A stretch of DNA of 64,000 bases from Acidithiobacillus marinus (GCF_002847505.1 NZ_MXAV01000040.1:1-64000), one strand, 5' to 3'; shown: positions 43,571 through 53,407, counted from the first letter of the stretch. The notes: generated from the sequence alone by a model not told the origin. Translations and numbers: made by a program.

Positions 43571-44809
43571 ATGGAAGCCACGGAAGCCCAGGCAGAATTG
43601 CGACGGAGGGCCCTGGAGTATCATTCCCGGCCCCCCGCTGGCAAGCTGGCGGTCATTCCCAGCAAGTCTTGCAAAAGCCAGGATGATTTGTCTTTGGCTT
43701 ACACGCCGGGAGTCGCGGCCCCGGTGCGGGAAATCGCCGCCAATCCGGAAAAAGCCTATGACTATACGGGCAAAGGTAATCTGGTCGCTGTGGTCAGTAA
43801 TGGTACCGCCGTGCTGGGGCTGGGCAATGTCGGCCCGCTGGCTGGCAAACCGGTCATGGAAGGCAAGGCGCTGTTGTTCAAACATTTTGCCGATATTGAT
43901 GCTTTTGATATCGAAGTCCAGACGCGTAATGCCGAACATTTGATTGATGTGGTTGCTGCCATTGCGCCGGGTTTTGGTGGGATCAATCTGGAAGATATTG
44001 CCGCTCCCCTGTGTTTCCAGGTGGAAGAAGCCCTGCAGAAAATGCTGGATATTCCGGTGTTCCATGACGATCAGCATGGTACTGCCGTGATTGTGGCGGC
44101 GGCTTTGCAAAATGCCCTGGAATTACAAAACAAGACGTTCAATACCATCAAGGTCGCTATCGTCGGCGCCGGAGCTGCCGGTCTGGCCATAGCGCGTATG
44201 CTGCGTGCACTGGGAGTTACGGCTGTTTATTTGAGTGATGTCCACGGAGTGTTGCATGAAGGGCGGAATGATCTGACCCATTGGCACCATGCTTTTGCTA
44301 CAGCCCCGGCGCACTGGACATTGGATGATATGTTGGAGGGCGCTGATGTGCTGATTGGTGTCTCCGTGCGCGGCGCGATTCCCGAAAGTGCTTTGCCCGG
44401 ATTGGCGCCGCGACCAGTGATATTTGCCCTGGCAAATCCTGACCCGGAAATTGATCCTGCCGTTGTCAAACACCTTCGCCCTGACGCCATCATGGCAACC
44501 GGACGCTCGGATATGCCCAATCAGGTCAATAATGTGCTGGGCTTTCCCTTTTTGTTTCGGGGTGCTCTGGATTGTCGGGCCCGGCAGATCAATCAGGCGA
44601 TGCTGCTGGCTGCGGTGGATGCCCTGGCCCGCCTGGCCAGAGAACCTGTGCCGGACGAAGTCCAGCAGGCTTATGGGTTTTCAGAACCTGCAATACTGCA
44701 ATTCGGTCCGGAGTATTTTATTCCCAAACCCTTGGATCCGCGTCTGCGACAATGGGTGGCGGGTGCAGTGACTGCTGCCGCGCGTAAAAGCGGCGTCGCC
44801 CGGATTTAG
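43571..44809 (+). CDS. Malic enzyme (oxaloacetate-decarboxylating malate dehydrogenase)
   Basis: 412 residues, the short bacterial form without a phosphotransacetylase domain. Seen: '[16 protein letters not shown]', '[31 protein letters not shown]', the metal and catalytic region '[21 protein letters not shown]', '[12 protein letters not shown]', the NAD(P) loop '[17 protein letters not shown]' and '[28 protein letters not shown]'. Converts malate to pyruvate and CO2. The cofactor preference is not assigned. Confidence 0.93.
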   Translation: MEATEAQAELRRRALEYHSRPPAGKLAVIPSKSCKSQDDLSLAYTPGVAAPVREIAANPEKAYDYTGKGNLVAVVSNGTAVLGLGNVGPLAGKPVMEGKALLFKHFADIDAFDIEVQTRNAEHLIDVVAAIAPGFGGINLEDIAAPLCFQVEEALQKMLDIPVFHDDQHGTAVIVAAALQNALELQNKTFNTIKVAIVGAGAAGLAIARMLRALGVTAVYLSDVHGVLHEGRNDLTHWHHAFATAPAHWTLDDMLEGADVLIGVSVRGAIPESALPGLAPRPVIFALANPDPEIDPAVVKHLRPDAIMATGRSDMPNQVNNVLGFPFLFRGALDCRARQINQAMLLAAVDALARLAREPVPDEVQQAYGFSEPAILQFGPEYFIPKPLDPRLRQWVAGAVTAAARKSGVARI

Positions 44810-44815
44810 CTGCAT

Positions 44816-45868
44816 ATGCGCATCGCGGATCTGACGGTTCGCGATCTGCGCCTCGCCTTTGGGCAGCTATTCGCGGCGCTGCTGTTTTTTGTTCTGGTCT
44901 GGAAAATTCTTTCTCCCTTTTTACCGGCGCTTGTCTGGGCGGCTATTCTGGTATACGCAACCTGGCCTCTGACCCTGTCATTGCGCCGTCACTGGCCGCC
45001 CTTTCTGGCTGCTGGCGGGGCCACCTTGATGCTGGCACTGATTTTTATTCTACCCGTATTGTTTCTGAGTATTACCTTGGGTACGGAACTGCATCATGTG
45101 CTGACGAGGCTGGCGCAGCACGACGCGCAAACCCTCATCAGCCAGTCATTGAGCAATCACGCCTGGCTTCAGGATCTCTTCAAACAGCTACCCGCTTCCT
45201 GGAGGGCTCAGTGGCGCCCCGCCGCTCTGTCACCGGATTTGTCGGCCTGGGCGGGACGTATCGGTATGCTGGCAGGGAGTGTTGGCCGGCTGGCAGCCCT
45301 GTTGATGCTGGTGCTGATTACGGCGTTTTTCTTTTATCGCTATGGGCTGGAGCTTCTGGAACAATTGCGCCGCTTCGTGCATCAGGTATTGGGACAGCGT
45401 GGGGACGCCTATCTGCAAACCGTAGCCAGCACCATTCGTGCGGTCATTTATGGAATTCTGGCCACAGCGGTGGCCCAGGGTGCCCTGGCAGGGCTGGGCT
45501 ATTGGGCGACGGGCCTGCATGCACCGGTGTTGCTCGCGGTGGTGACACTATTGTTTTCCTTTTTGCCTTTTGGAACGCCCCTGGTCTGGGGTTCAGCCAG
45601 CATCTGGCTGCTGGTCCAGGGGCATACCTGGGCGGGAATAGGGCTGGCCTTGTGGGGAGCTTTGGTGGTGAGCTGGATTGACAATCTTATTCGCCCACTG
45701 GTGATATCCAGTGCGGTGCATATTCCTTTTCTGCTGGTGCTTTTTGGGGTACTCGGCGGCATTCTGGCATTCGGGTTACTGGGACTGTTTCTGGGGCCGG
45801 TCATTCTGGCGATCCTGCTGGCTATCTGGCGCGAATGGCTGCAGCCTGCTCAGAAGAGCGAGGTCTGA
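44816..45868 (+). CDS. AI-2E family transporter (UPF0118, PerM-like)
   Basis: 350 residues, about seven or eight membrane helices. N-terminal 'FGQLFAALLFFVLVWKILSPFLPALVWAAILVY', the C-terminal 'LPFGTPLVWGSASIWLLVQG' and 'SWIDNLIRPLVISSAVHIPFLLVLFGVLGGILAFGLLGLFLGPVIL' are signatures of the family. Members export autoinducer-2-like molecules or act as antiporters; the substrate is unknown. Starts 6 bases after the malic enzyme stop. Confidence 0.88.
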   Translation: MRIADLTVRDLRLAFGQLFAALLFFVLVWKILSPFLPALVWAAILVYATWPLTLSLRRHWPPFLAAGGATLMLALIFILPVLFLSITLGTELHHVLTRLAQHDAQTLISQSLSNHAWLQDLFKQLPASWRAQWRPAALSPDLSAWAGRIGMLAGSVGRLAALLMLVLITAFFFYRYGLELLEQLRRFVHQVLGQRGDAYLQTVASTIRAVIYGILATAVAQGALAGLGYWATGLHAPVLLAVVTLLFSFLPFGTPLVWGSASIWLLVQGHTWAGIGLALWGALVVSWIDNLIRPLVISSAVHIPFLLVLFGVLGGILAFGLLGLFLGPVILAILLAIWREWLQPAQKSEV

Positions 45869-45951
45869 CCTTGGCCCTGCACCCCTTGCCCTGCAACTGA
45901 TTGCGGCGGGATGCCGCTCTCAGGGGAGATAACCGCACGGGTGGTTGCGCC

Positions 45952-45980
45952 TTGGCCTCAGGGGCGCTTGGTTCTATACT
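45952..45980 (+). promoter_or_regulatory. Possible promoter of ilvD
   Basis: TTGGCC at 45952-45957 and TATACT at 45975-45980, spacer 17. It would give a ~100-nt leader before the ilvD ATG; no leader peptide of the attenuator type is evident. Confidence 0.45.
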
Positions 45981-46085
45981 CGACAGACACTGACTGAATG
46001 GCGGGCTGGAGATCTATCCTCCTGTCGTGTCGTTTCCGGGTCTCGTCGCCGGATAGGGCCCCCCTGAATATACCCCGAGGTTGAT

Positions 46086-47762
46086 ATGCGCTCTGATATG
46101 ATCAAAAAAGGTTTTGAACGGACTCCCCATCGCTCCTTGCTAAAGGCTTGCGGGATTACTGACAGCGACATGGACAAGCCCTTTATCGGTGTGGCCAATT
46201 CCTACATTGATATTATTCCCGGTCATGTGCATTTGCAGGAATTTGGCCGGATCGTCAAGGAAAATATTCGTGCAGCCGGGGGTATTCCCTTTGAGTTCAA
46301 TACCATTGGCGTGGATGACGGCATCATCATGGGTCATGATGGCATGCGCTACTCGTTGCCAAGCCGGGAGTTGATTGCCGATTCCATTGAAACCGTGGTC
46401 CAGGCCCATCATCTCGACGCGCTGATTTGTATTCCCAACTGCGACAAAATCGTCCCGGGAATGATCATGGGTGCTTTGCGTTGTGACGTGCCAACGGTAT
46501 TTGTTTCCGGTGGTCCAATGGAGGCAGGCAAGCTTTCCGACGGAACTTCCATTGATCTGGTGACGGCTTTTGAAGCGGTGGGACAGTTCAAGCGCGGCCA
46601 GATTACGGAAATCCGCCTCAAGGAAATCGAAGACAAGGCTTGTCCTACTTGTGGTTCCTGTTCGGGTATGTTCACCGCCAACAGCATGAACTGTCTGATG
46701 GAGGTGCTGGGTATTGCCCTGCCGGGTAATGGTACCATTCTCGCCACAGCGGCAGGGCGTCGCGATCTGGTACGACAGGCCGCAGATCGGGTGGTAGCGT
46801 TAGCTATGGCCGGTGGTCCCACCATGCGCCAATTGGTCGATTTTGAAGCCATTGATAATGCCTTCATCCTCGACATGGCCATGGGAGGTTCTACCAATAC
46901 GGTATTACATACCCTCGCCATCGCCCGCGAAGCCGGTATCCAGTATCCCCTGGCCCGTCTCAACGATCTGGCCCAGCAAGTGGCTTATCTGGCCAAGGTG
47001 TCACCAGCCCTGTCGACAGTGCATATTGAGGATATTGGACGAGCGGGGGGTATTCCCGCCATTCTCCATGAAGTCCACAAGCGCAATCCCGATGTGCTGC
47101 ATCTGGATAAGCCCACCGTCAGTGGCCAGAGTCTGCGGGAAATTGTCACAGCAGCCAGTGTCAAAGACAGTAAAATCATTCGGTTGGCCAATGATCCCAT
47201 TGCGCCTACCGGTGGCCTGCGGGTGGTTTTCGGGAATCTGGCGCCGGAGGGTGGCATTGTCAAAATTGGCGCGGTGATACCGGAAATGCGGCGCTTCTCC
47301 GGCCCGGCAAAAATCTTCGAAAGCATGGATAGTGCCGCTGAAGGCATCCTCGCCGGTGAGGTCAAGGCCGGTGATGTGGTGGTCATTCGTTATGAAGGCC
47401 CCAAGGGGGGGCCCGGTATGCCGGAAATGCTGACGCCTACGGCCAACATCATGGGCATGGGGTTGGGAGAAAGCGTAGCGCTGATTACCGACGGACGCTT
47501 CAGCGGTGCGACACGGGGTGCCTGTATAGGGCATATTTCGCCGGAAGCGGCGGAAGGTGGACCAATTGGGCTGCTGAAGGCGGGAGACATCATTTCACTG
47601 GATCTGGATAATGGTAAAATTCATGTGGATCTCAGTGATGAAGAACTGGCCGAACGGCGTAAACATTGGGTACCCATTGAAAAACCATTGTCTTCATCCT
47701 GGTTGCGTCGCTATCGCAAACTGGTCACCAATGCGGCCAACGGTGCCATTCTGGAGTCATAA
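46086..47762 (+). CDS. ilvD: Dihydroxy-acid dehydratase
   Basis: 558 residues. Fe-S dehydratase of valine, leucine and isoleucine synthesis. Cluster cysteines: '[17 protein letters not shown]' (Cys ~118) and '[20 protein letters not shown]' (~190). Also '[26 protein letters not shown]', 'GGSTNTVLH', '[13 protein letters not shown]' and '[31 protein letters not shown]'. Length normal. Its cluster would be supplied by the isc system at 55-60 kb. The NYN gene follows after 6 bases. Confidence 0.97.
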   Translation: MRSDMIKKGFERTPHRSLLKACGITDSDMDKPFIGVANSYIDIIPGHVHLQEFGRIVKENIRAAGGIPFEFNTIGVDDGIIMGHDGMRYSLPSRELIADSIETVVQAHHLDALICIPNCDKIVPGMIMGALRCDVPTVFVSGGPMEAGKLSDGTSIDLVTAFEAVGQFKRGQITEIRLKEIEDKACPTCGSCSGMFTANSMNCLMEVLGIALPGNGTILATAAGRRDLVRQAADRVVALAMAGGPTMRQLVDFEAIDNAFILDMAMGGSTNTVLHTLAIAREAGIQYPLARLNDLAQQVAYLAKVSPALSTVHIEDIGRAGGIPAILHEVHKRNPDVLHLDKPTVSGQSLREIVTAASVKDSKIIRLANDPIAPTGGLRVVFGNLAPEGGIVKIGAVIPEMRRFSGPAKIFESMDSAAEGILAGEVKAGDVVVIRYEGPKGGPGMPEMLTPTANIMGMGLGESVALITDGRFSGATRGACIGHISPEAAEGGPIGLLKAGDIISLDLDNGKIHVDLSDEELAERRKHWVPIEKPLSSSWLRRYRKLVTNAANGAILES

Positions 47763-47768
47763 CTATTC

Positions 47769-48722
47769 ATGAGTAATGGTGAATTGCATATTGGCGTGTA
47801 TGTGGATGCGGAAAATGTCCGTTATAACGGTGGCTATGCCATGCGTTATGACGTGCTGCGTCGTTTTGCCGCGCGTGAGGATCAGGCCCGTCTGCTGCGT
47901 CTCAATACCTATATGGCTGTCGATGGCGAACGAATGAAAAGTGACCGCGAATATCGGGAAGGTATTCGCAGTTATCAACAGGCGGTGCGTGATCTTGGCT
48001 GGAAAATCATCGAAAAGCCGGTGCGCTGGTTTGTGGATGACGAGGGTAACCGGGTCTCCAAAGCCAATGCCGATCTGGATCTGGCCGTGGATGTCATGCT
48101 TCAGTCCGAACGCCTCGATCAGTTACTGCTGGTGACCGGAGATGGAGACTTCCTGCAGGTCGTCAGAGCCTTGCAAAACAAGGGCTGTCGTGTGGAAGTT
48201 TTGGCATTTCGTAATGTTTCTAGAGAATTGCAGCATGAAGCGGATGCTTTTTATTCGGGTTATCTGGTGCCGGGTTTGTTACCCACCCGGGGAGATATGC
48301 GCGTTCCCTGGGGAGAAATGGGCTCGCGTATTCGTGGTATTTGCATCCGCTGGGAAGCCGATCGTGGATTTGGTTTTATTCGCTTTTTGACTGGTATTTC
48401 GGCCCGTCTCTGGGTTACCGATACTCGGCATGAAGATTCTCCTTATGACTCGGCTTTTGTGCATATATCTGATTTGCCACGTGAACTGGATACGGACGAT
48501 CTGCCCAGCCGGGATATCATTCTGGAGTTTGATATTGAACCCAGCGAGACCGAAAAAGGGGGATTTATTGCCCGGCGCTGCAGTGTCGTCAATCGTTATG
48601 ATGGCCGCAATGGTGGGATGAGCAAACTCAGCGACAGACCGACGGCAGCGGATGAGGAAGAGGCCGCTGTGGAGATTCCCGAGCTTGACGCAGCGCCTCT
48701 GGAAGTAGAGACAAGCGCATAG
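47769..48722 (+). CDS. NYN-domain (LabA/DUF88) protein with C-terminal cold-shock-like region
   Basis: 317 residues. Residues 1-~170 are a NYN/PIN-like ribonuclease domain: 'IGVYVDAENVRYNGGYAMRYD', 'NADLDLAVDVMLQSERLDQLLLVTGDGDFLQVVRALQNKGCRVEVL' with the expected acidic residues. Residues ~195-285 ('IRGICIRWEADRGFGFIRF', 'SAFVHISDL') resemble a cold-shock OB fold binding RNA. The arrangement suggests an RNA-processing enzyme; the target is unknown. The C-terminal 35 residues are acidic and probably disordered. Follows ilvD by 6 bases. Confidence 0.85.
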   Translation: MSNGELHIGVYVDAENVRYNGGYAMRYDVLRRFAAREDQARLLRLNTYMAVDGERMKSDREYREGIRSYQQAVRDLGWKIIEKPVRWFVDDEGNRVSKANADLDLAVDVMLQSERLDQLLLVTGDGDFLQVVRALQNKGCRVEVLAFRNVSRELQHEADAFYSGYLVPGLLPTRGDMRVPWGEMGSRIRGICIRWEADRGFGFIRFLTGISARLWVTDTRHEDSPYDSAFVHISDLPRELDTDDLPSRDIILEFDIEPSETEKGGFIARRCSVVNRYDGRNGGMSKLSDRPTAADEEEAAVEIPELDAAPLEVETSA

Positions 48723-48732
48723 ACTGGTGAAC

Positions 48733-50040
48733 TCAGAGATCCTGAAAAAATACCTGGCTGCGGCGCTGAAAATTATACAGTTGTTGCCGGGGTACCGGCA
48801 GTTCTGCAAGTGTTCCCTGGCGGAATTTACGTTCCAGAAACCAATGGGTTGTTTGCGTGCTCAGGACAAAAATCCGGGATAACTGCCTCTCCCTGGCCCA
48901 GTTCTCACAGAAAGCCAGCAGGCTCTCACCGCGTCCTTGCCGGCGATAGAGGCTGTCTACGGCCAGGCAGGCCACTTCTGCCATGCCCTGTTCTGGGTAG
49001 GGATAAATGGCGGCGCAACCGATAATCTTGCCATCGCGCTCCATGACCACGAAATGATCAGCTTCCATTTCCAGTCGTTCCCGATTGCGTTTGACCAGAA
49101 TCCCTTTTTTTTCCAAAGGGCGAATCAAGGCGAGGATGCCGGGAATATCGGTGACCGTGGCCATGCGCATATGTTCAAAGGAATCCCGGGAAATCAGGGT
49201 GCCCAGCCCGTCACGGGTAAACAGTTCGCGGAGCAGGGCACCATCCACATGCCGGGAAATCAGGTGGACGCGTTCAACGCCCTTGGCACAGGCCGTTGCG
49301 GCACTATGCAGGTGCTCGTGGACCTCTGCAGGTAGGTCCGGGCGCTTTTGCAGAGTCGGAATTTCTGAAGCGGTGAGCTGCCGCAACAGATTGCCTTGTG
49401 CATCGAAAATGCCCTCTGCATCCATATAAAACACCAGCTTCGCAGCTCCCAGCGCAATGGCGGCCGCCACCGCTACTTCCTCGGCACGAATATTGAACAA
49501 GGTACCTGTTGGCGACACGCCAATGGGTGAGAGCAGTACAATTTCGTCGGCAGCGAGATGGCGTTCCATGGCTTCGCTGGCGACCCGCCGGACCTTGCCG
49601 GTACTTTGGTAATCCACCCCGTCCAGAATGCCCAGAGGCTGGGCGATGATGAAGTTGCCGCTGATCACCTGTAGTCCGGCATGAGCCATGGGCGAGCCCA
49701 TCTGCCCTTCGGACAGGGCCGCTTCCACGACCAGGCGGGCACCGCCCACAGCTTCGCGCAGCACCTGCATGGCTTCCGGGCTGGTGATGCGTTTGCCATG
49801 GATGCGTTGAGTTTGTAATCCATGGAGTTGCAGAGCTGCATCGATTTGCGGTCCGGCACCATGCACCAGTACCACATTAATACCCAGACTGTTGAGCAGG
49901 GCAATATCATGGGCGAGCACACGGATGCTGCCATCGGCAATGGCATCGCCGCCAAAATTGATGACGAAGGTCTGCCCCCGGAAGCGGTGGATGTACGGGG
50001 AGGATTCGCGAAAACTGCGCACAAAACTATCGGCCGGCAT
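48733..50040 (-). CDS. argA: Amino-acid N-acetyltransferase (N-acetylglutamate synthase)
   Basis: 435 residues. An N-terminal amino-acid-kinase-like domain ('TFVINFGGDAIADGSIRVLAHDIALLNSLGINVVLVHGAGPQID', 'VLLSPIGVSPTGTLFNIRAEEVAVAAAIALGAAKLVFY') is the arginine-sensing part; the C-terminal GNAT domain from ~285 has 'AEVACLAVDSLYRRQGRGESLLAFCENWARE' (acetyl-CoA loop RRQGRG). It makes the first step of arginine synthesis. Convergent with the NYN gene, with 10 bases between stops. Confidence 0.95.
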   Translation of the reverse strand: MPADSFVRSFRESSPYIHRFRGQTFVINFGGDAIADGSIRVLAHDIALLNSLGINVVLVHGAGPQIDAALQLHGLQTQRIHGKRITSPEAMQVLREAVGGARLVVEAALSEGQMGSPMAHAGLQVISGNFIIAQPLGILDGVDYQSTGKVRRVASEAMERHLAADEIVLLSPIGVSPTGTLFNIRAEEVAVAAAIALGAAKLVFYMDAEGIFDAQGNLLRQLTASEIPTLQKRPDLPAEVHEHLHSAATACAKGVERVHLISRHVDGALLRELFTRDGLGTLISRDSFEHMRMATVTDIPGILALIRPLEKKGILVKRNRERLEMEADHFVVMERDGKIIGCAAIYPYPEQGMAEVACLAVDSLYRRQGRGESLLAFCENWARERQLSRIFVLSTQTTHWFLERKFRQGTLAELPVPRQQLYNFQRRSQVFFQDL

Positions 50041-50108
50041 GCGTTTATCCTGCCAGTTCTAGGGCAAATGGGGCGTGCGGCGCAATCAATACGGTTTGTC
50101 CGGGCGCT

Positions 50109-50420
50109 TTACTGGGTATTGAGGGAGATGGTTCGGCGCGGAGCTTTGGGCTGATTCAGCGCAGCAAATTCTTCGGGCGTATAGGCTTTTACGGCCAAAG
50201 CATGCATCTGGTCACGAACCGACTCGGTGGCGGCATTGACCAGTCGATGCCGGGCCAGGGGTGCCATCCCTGCAAACTGGGCGCAGACAATGCGGAGCTC
50301 ATAGTGTCCACCGCCATCGGACTGCTCATGTTCACTATGGGCTTCCGTACGATCCTTCACTTCCATAAATTCGGGATGGAGGGCATCTTCCAGTAATTGT
50401 TCCAGTTGTTGCTTGTTCAT
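50109..50420 (-). CDS. BolA-family protein
   Basis: 103 residues. 'LEQLLEDALHPEFMEVKDRTEAHSEH', 'GGHYELRIVCAQFAGMAPLARHRLVNAATESV' and 'MHALAVKAYTPEEFAALN' are BolA: the FxG and the conserved 'RHR.V' and 'IHAL'-like (MHAL) helices are there. BolA proteins bind glutaredoxin-held Fe-S clusters and may bind DNA. The YciI gene overlaps by 4 nt upstream. Confidence 0.92.
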   Translation of the reverse strand: MNKQQLEQLLEDALHPEFMEVKDRTEAHSEHEQSDGGGHYELRIVCAQFAGMAPLARHRLVNAATESVRDQMHALAVKAYTPEEFAALNQPKAPRRTISLNTQ

Positions 50421-50719
50421 GGCAAAAATACTCCTTTATAGGGGCGCACGCTGACATCGGCATAGACCCCGGCGCTGAGATAGGGTTCGGCAGCCGCCCA
50501 GGCGTGGGCTTCGTCCAGGGAATCAAAGCGGGCAATAATCAGGCTACCGGTGAACCCCGCTTCACCGGGTTCTTCCGTATCCAGGGCAGGGAAGGGGCCT
50601 GCGGTCAGTAGTCGTCCTTCGGATTGCAGCTGATGCAGGCGTGCCAGGTGATCGGCGCGGGCCGTCTGTCGTTTGCTCAGGGAATGGGGGTTGTCGGTAC
50701 CAATGATGCAGTAATACAT
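50417..50719 (-). CDS. yciI: YciI-family protein
   Basis: 100 residues. 'MYYCIIGTDNPHSLSKRQTARADHLARLHQLQSEGRLLTAGPFPALD' and 'GSLIIARFDSLDEAHAWAAAEPYLSAGVYADVSVRPYKGVF' give the ferredoxin-like fold with conserved His24 and Asp near the cleft. The function of the family is not settled. Lies with yciB and bolA as is common in gammaproteobacteria; stop overlaps the bolA start. Confidence 0.93.
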   Translation of the reverse strand: MYYCIIGTDNPHSLSKRQTARADHLARLHQLQSEGRLLTAGPFPALDTEEPGEAGFTGSLIIARFDSLDEAHAWAAAEPYLSAGVYADVSVRPYKGVFLP

Positions 50720-50763
50720 AGTGTTGTCCTGTCAATAAAGAGAGTCTGGCCTCTGTACAGTAG

Positions 50764-51315
50764 TCATGAGTCACCGTCTTTCACTTCCTGGGGTAGCGCC
50801 CGAGAAATGAGCACCGCCTGGAACAGTACAAAAATGATGGTAATGCCCAGCATACCGAATAGCTTGTAATCCACCCAGATGCCCGTGGAAAAACTATAGG
50901 CTACCACCAGATTCAGTATCGCACTGAAAAGAAAAAAAATGATCCAGTATGCGTTGAGACGGCGCCAGAATGACTGGGGCAGGGTTGCGGGCAATTGCCC
51001 ACCCATGAGGCGTTCCAGTAAAGGCTTTTCTCGCCAGTGGGTGAAAAGCAGTACTCCCGCAAAAAGCAGATAGAGAATGCTGGGCTTTACCTTGATAAAG
51101 GTGTCATTATGAAAATAAAGCGTCAGTCCACCAAAAACAAGGATCAATAGGGTGGATACCCAGGTCATGGTCTCGATGTGCCCGCGACGCCACCACTGCC
51201 AGGCCATGAGGATAATGGCGGCCACAATCAGCACTTCCGTGGCCGTGTAAATGCCATGAATCTTGTAAGCAATAAAAAACAGGATAATGGGTAGAAAGTC
51301 GGTAAACAGTTTCAT
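50764..51315 (-). CDS. yciB: Inner-membrane-spanning protein YciB (septation protein A family)
   Basis: 183 residues with five membrane helices. The signature opens the protein: 'MKLFTDFLPIILFFIAYKIHGIYTATEVLIVAA'; then 'HNDTFIKVKPSILYLLFAGVLLF' and 'WRRLNAYWIIFFLFSAILNLVVAYSFSTGIWVDYKLFG'. Linked to cell-envelope maintenance and division. yciI starts 44 bases downstream on the same strand. Confidence 0.95.
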   Translation of the reverse strand: MKLFTDFLPIILFFIAYKIHGIYTATEVLIVAAIILMAWQWWRRGHIETMTWVSTLLILVFGGLTLYFHNDTFIKVKPSILYLLFAGVLLFTHWREKPLLERLMGGQLPATLPQSFWRRLNAYWIIFFLFSAILNLVVAYSFSTGIWVDYKLFGMLGITIIFVLFQAVLISRALPQEVKDGDS

Positions 51316-51379
51316 GGCAGGACGCAGTTAAGATAAAGTAGTTCAGAACTATCTAATCACAGAAAGGAGTTTAAGGACA

Positions 51380-52243
51380 GTGGAACGTCAGCATTTACTG
51401 GAAGGTTTGGCTGCGCTGCTGGGAGATAGCAGTAGTCATCCGCTGCCCGATTTTGCTCAGGTGAAGGCGGCGCGTTGGCGCCATTTGCCGCTGGGCGGGC
51501 GGCTGGAAGGCGTGACCCGGGTGGATTTGCCGGAAATGGACGAGCTTCTGGGTATCGATGAAACCAAGGCGGCCCTGGATCTGAATACACGTCAGTTTGT
51601 GGCGGGATATCCTGCCAATGATGCCCTGCTCTGGGGCGGCAGAGGGACGGGAAAATCTTCTCTGGTCAAAGCCCTGCTGCAGCGTTACGCCGAGCAGGGG
51701 CTGCGCCTCATTGAAATGGATGCCGATGGCATTCTCGATTTACCGGAGATTTTGGCGGCATTGCAGGCCGCTGATCCGGAACAACGCTATCACTTTGCCC
51801 TGTTTTGTGATGATTTGTCTTTCAGTTCCGACGATCCAGGTTACAAGGCGCTCAAATCCCTTCTGGATGGCGGTGTCGAGGCGCGTCCTGATAATGTCCT
51901 CCTCTATGCTACCAGTAACCGCCGTCATCTCATGCCCCGGCACTTTTCCGACAATGAAGAATATCATCGCCACGGGGAAGAGATTATTGCCGGGGAAACC
52001 GCCGAGGAAAAAATCAGCCTGTCCGAGCGCTTTGGGCTATGGTTGGGTTTTTATCCCTTCGATCAGGCCATGTATCTGGATATTTGTGCGATCCATCTGC
52101 GCCGCCTGGAGGTGACTGCAGATGCCGGAGAGTGGCGGGAAGAGGCCTTGCGCTGGGCTCTGCAGAGAGGATCACGCAGTGGTCGGGTGGCACGGCAGTT
52201 TGCCCGGCACTGGGCCGGGTCGCGGGCATTGGCGGCACAGTAA
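51380..52243 (+). CDS. DUF815 family AAA-type ATPase
   Basis: 287 residues, GTG start at 51380. Walker A 'WGGRGTGKSSLVKALL' near residue 90, Walker B 'FALFCDDLSFSSDD', sensor region 'NVLLYATSNRRHLMPRHFSDNEEYHRHGEEI', and 'LSERFGLWLGFYPFDQAMYLDI'. These are the DUF815 hallmarks; the role of the family is unknown. Divergent from yciB. Confidence 0.9.
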   Translation: MERQHLLEGLAALLGDSSSHPLPDFAQVKAARWRHLPLGGRLEGVTRVDLPEMDELLGIDETKAALDLNTRQFVAGYPANDALLWGGRGTGKSSLVKALLQRYAEQGLRLIEMDADGILDLPEILAALQAADPEQRYHFALFCDDLSFSSDDPGYKALKSLLDGGVEARPDNVLLYATSNRRHLMPRHFSDNEEYHRHGEEIIAGETAEEKISLSERFGLWLGFYPFDQAMYLDICAIHLRRLEVTADAGEWREEALRWALQRGSRSGRVARQFARHWAGSRALAAQ

Positions 52244-52279
52244 GCATCAGAAACGCTGACGGCCTCGACGCGCTGCTGT

Positions 52280-53077
52280 TCAGGCTTGGGGTTTGTTGAT
52301 TTCCTGGCTGATAATGTGGAGCATTTGCGCATGTACGCGGAGATTCCCGGCGATAATGTTGCCGCTGTCCAGATACCCTTGTTCACCGGTGAAGTCAGTG
52401 GCAATGCCACCCGCTTCCTGTACCAGTAATGCTCCCGCTGCCAGATCCCAGGGCTTGAGATTGAACTCCCAGAATCCGTCATAGCGTCCGGCCGCGACAT
52501 AAGCCAGATCTAACGCAGCGGAACCAGGGCGGCGGATACCTGCAGTCTTGAGCATGAAGGCCTTGAATGTCGCCATATAGGTGTCGAGGTAGGAAAAATC
52601 CCGGAACGGAAAACCAGTCCCGAGCAGAGCACCCTCCAGATCCTTGCGCTGGGCAATACGCAGGCGGCGGTCATTGAGGTGGGCGCCGGCACCGCGAGAG
52701 GCCGTGAACAGTTCATCATGAATGGGATTGTACACGACCGCATGTTCCAGACGATCAAAGTGCTTGATACCAATGGATACGCAAAGTTGCGGCATGCCGT
52801 GAATGAAATTGGTGGTACCGTCGAGGGGGTCGATGATCCACTCGAATTCCTTGTCGGCGATGCGACTGCCTTCCTCGGCCAAAATGCCATGCTCGGGATA
52901 GGCGCGACGGATGATGTCGACGATGGCCGCTTCGGCGCGCTGGTCCACGTCGGTCACAAAATCGTTATGGGCCTTGGGGGTGATGGTGATTTCATTGACC
53001 CGGGCAAAGCTGCGGTTGATGATGTCGCCGGCTTTACGGGCGGCACGAATGGCGGTTACAAGAATGGGATGCTGCAT
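52280..53077 (-). CDS. suhB: Inositol-1-monophosphatase SuhB
   Basis: 265 residues. Metal motifs: 'AEEGSR' and 'WIIDPLDGTTNFIHGMP' (DPLDGTxNF), then 'RRPGSAALDLAYVAAGRYDGFWEFNLKPWDLAAGALLVQEAGG' (WDxAAG). SuhB also joins rRNA antitermination complexes with Nus factors. The ATG at 53077 fits the family start and follows AGGG; the frame continues open for 109 codons upstream, but that part is only the palindromic element and intergenic sequence. Confidence 0.95.
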   Translation of the reverse strand: MQHPILVTAIRAARKAGDIINRSFARVNEITITPKAHNDFVTDVDQRAEAAIVDIIRRAYPEHGILAEEGSRIADKEFEWIIDPLDGTTNFIHGMPQLCVSIGIKHFDRLEHAVVYNPIHDELFTASRGAGAHLNDRRLRIAQRKDLEGALLGTGFPFRDFSYLDTYMATFKAFMLKTAGIRRPGSAALDLAYVAAGRYDGFWEFNLKPWDLAAGALLVQEAGGIATDFTGEQGYLDSGNIIAGNLRVHAQMLHIISQEINKPQA

Positions 53078-53164
53078 GGGAACCCTATGGGAAAACAGAA
53101 TGGATGTTTGCCAGTATAAAGGAGAACGACAACGACCGCACGATTGCCCTTGAAAGTGGTGTCT

Positions 53165-53355
53165 GGAAGCGGTGGCTGGGAGAGAGGCTTTCAGCGACTT
53201 TGGCCCGCGCCGTTGTTGTTCTTGGCAAAATCCTGCGCCCGGCAGGCGAACTGTCTGAACCCGAAGGGTGAGTTTTCGCCTGCCAGCAGGATGAGCCCCA
53301 GAACAACAGGCAAGGGCCGTTGGAGCTGAAAGCCTCTCTCCCAGCCACCGCTTCC
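53165..53355. repeat. Palindromic element, copy A
   Basis: 191 bp between suhB and trmJ. The outermost 31 bases (53165-53195) are a perfect inverted repeat of 53325-53355. Inside are nested stems: 53214-53222/53300-53308, 53230-53236/53286-53292 and 53241-53250/53275-53284, closing on CCC-GAA-GGG. The inner ~128 bases recur at 61819-61947; the outer arms do not. It could be a structured RNA or a mobile palindrome. Translations of it on either strand are not genes. Confidence 0.88.
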
Positions 53356-53407
53356 AAATCGTTAGGTAAAGTAATGCGACGACCAAGATGATCAGGAGTA
53401 ACACATT

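Noticed and set aside
53165-53355. Retron msr-msd RNA
   Set aside because: The end repeats recall retron a1/a2, but no reverse transcriptase gene is near either copy and no branching-guanosine context could be shown.
53085-53357. Small minus-strand frame in palindromic element A
   Set aside because: Its resemblance to the frame at 61795-62052 comes only from the shared core; arms break the similarity and there is no start signal, so it is not a protein family.
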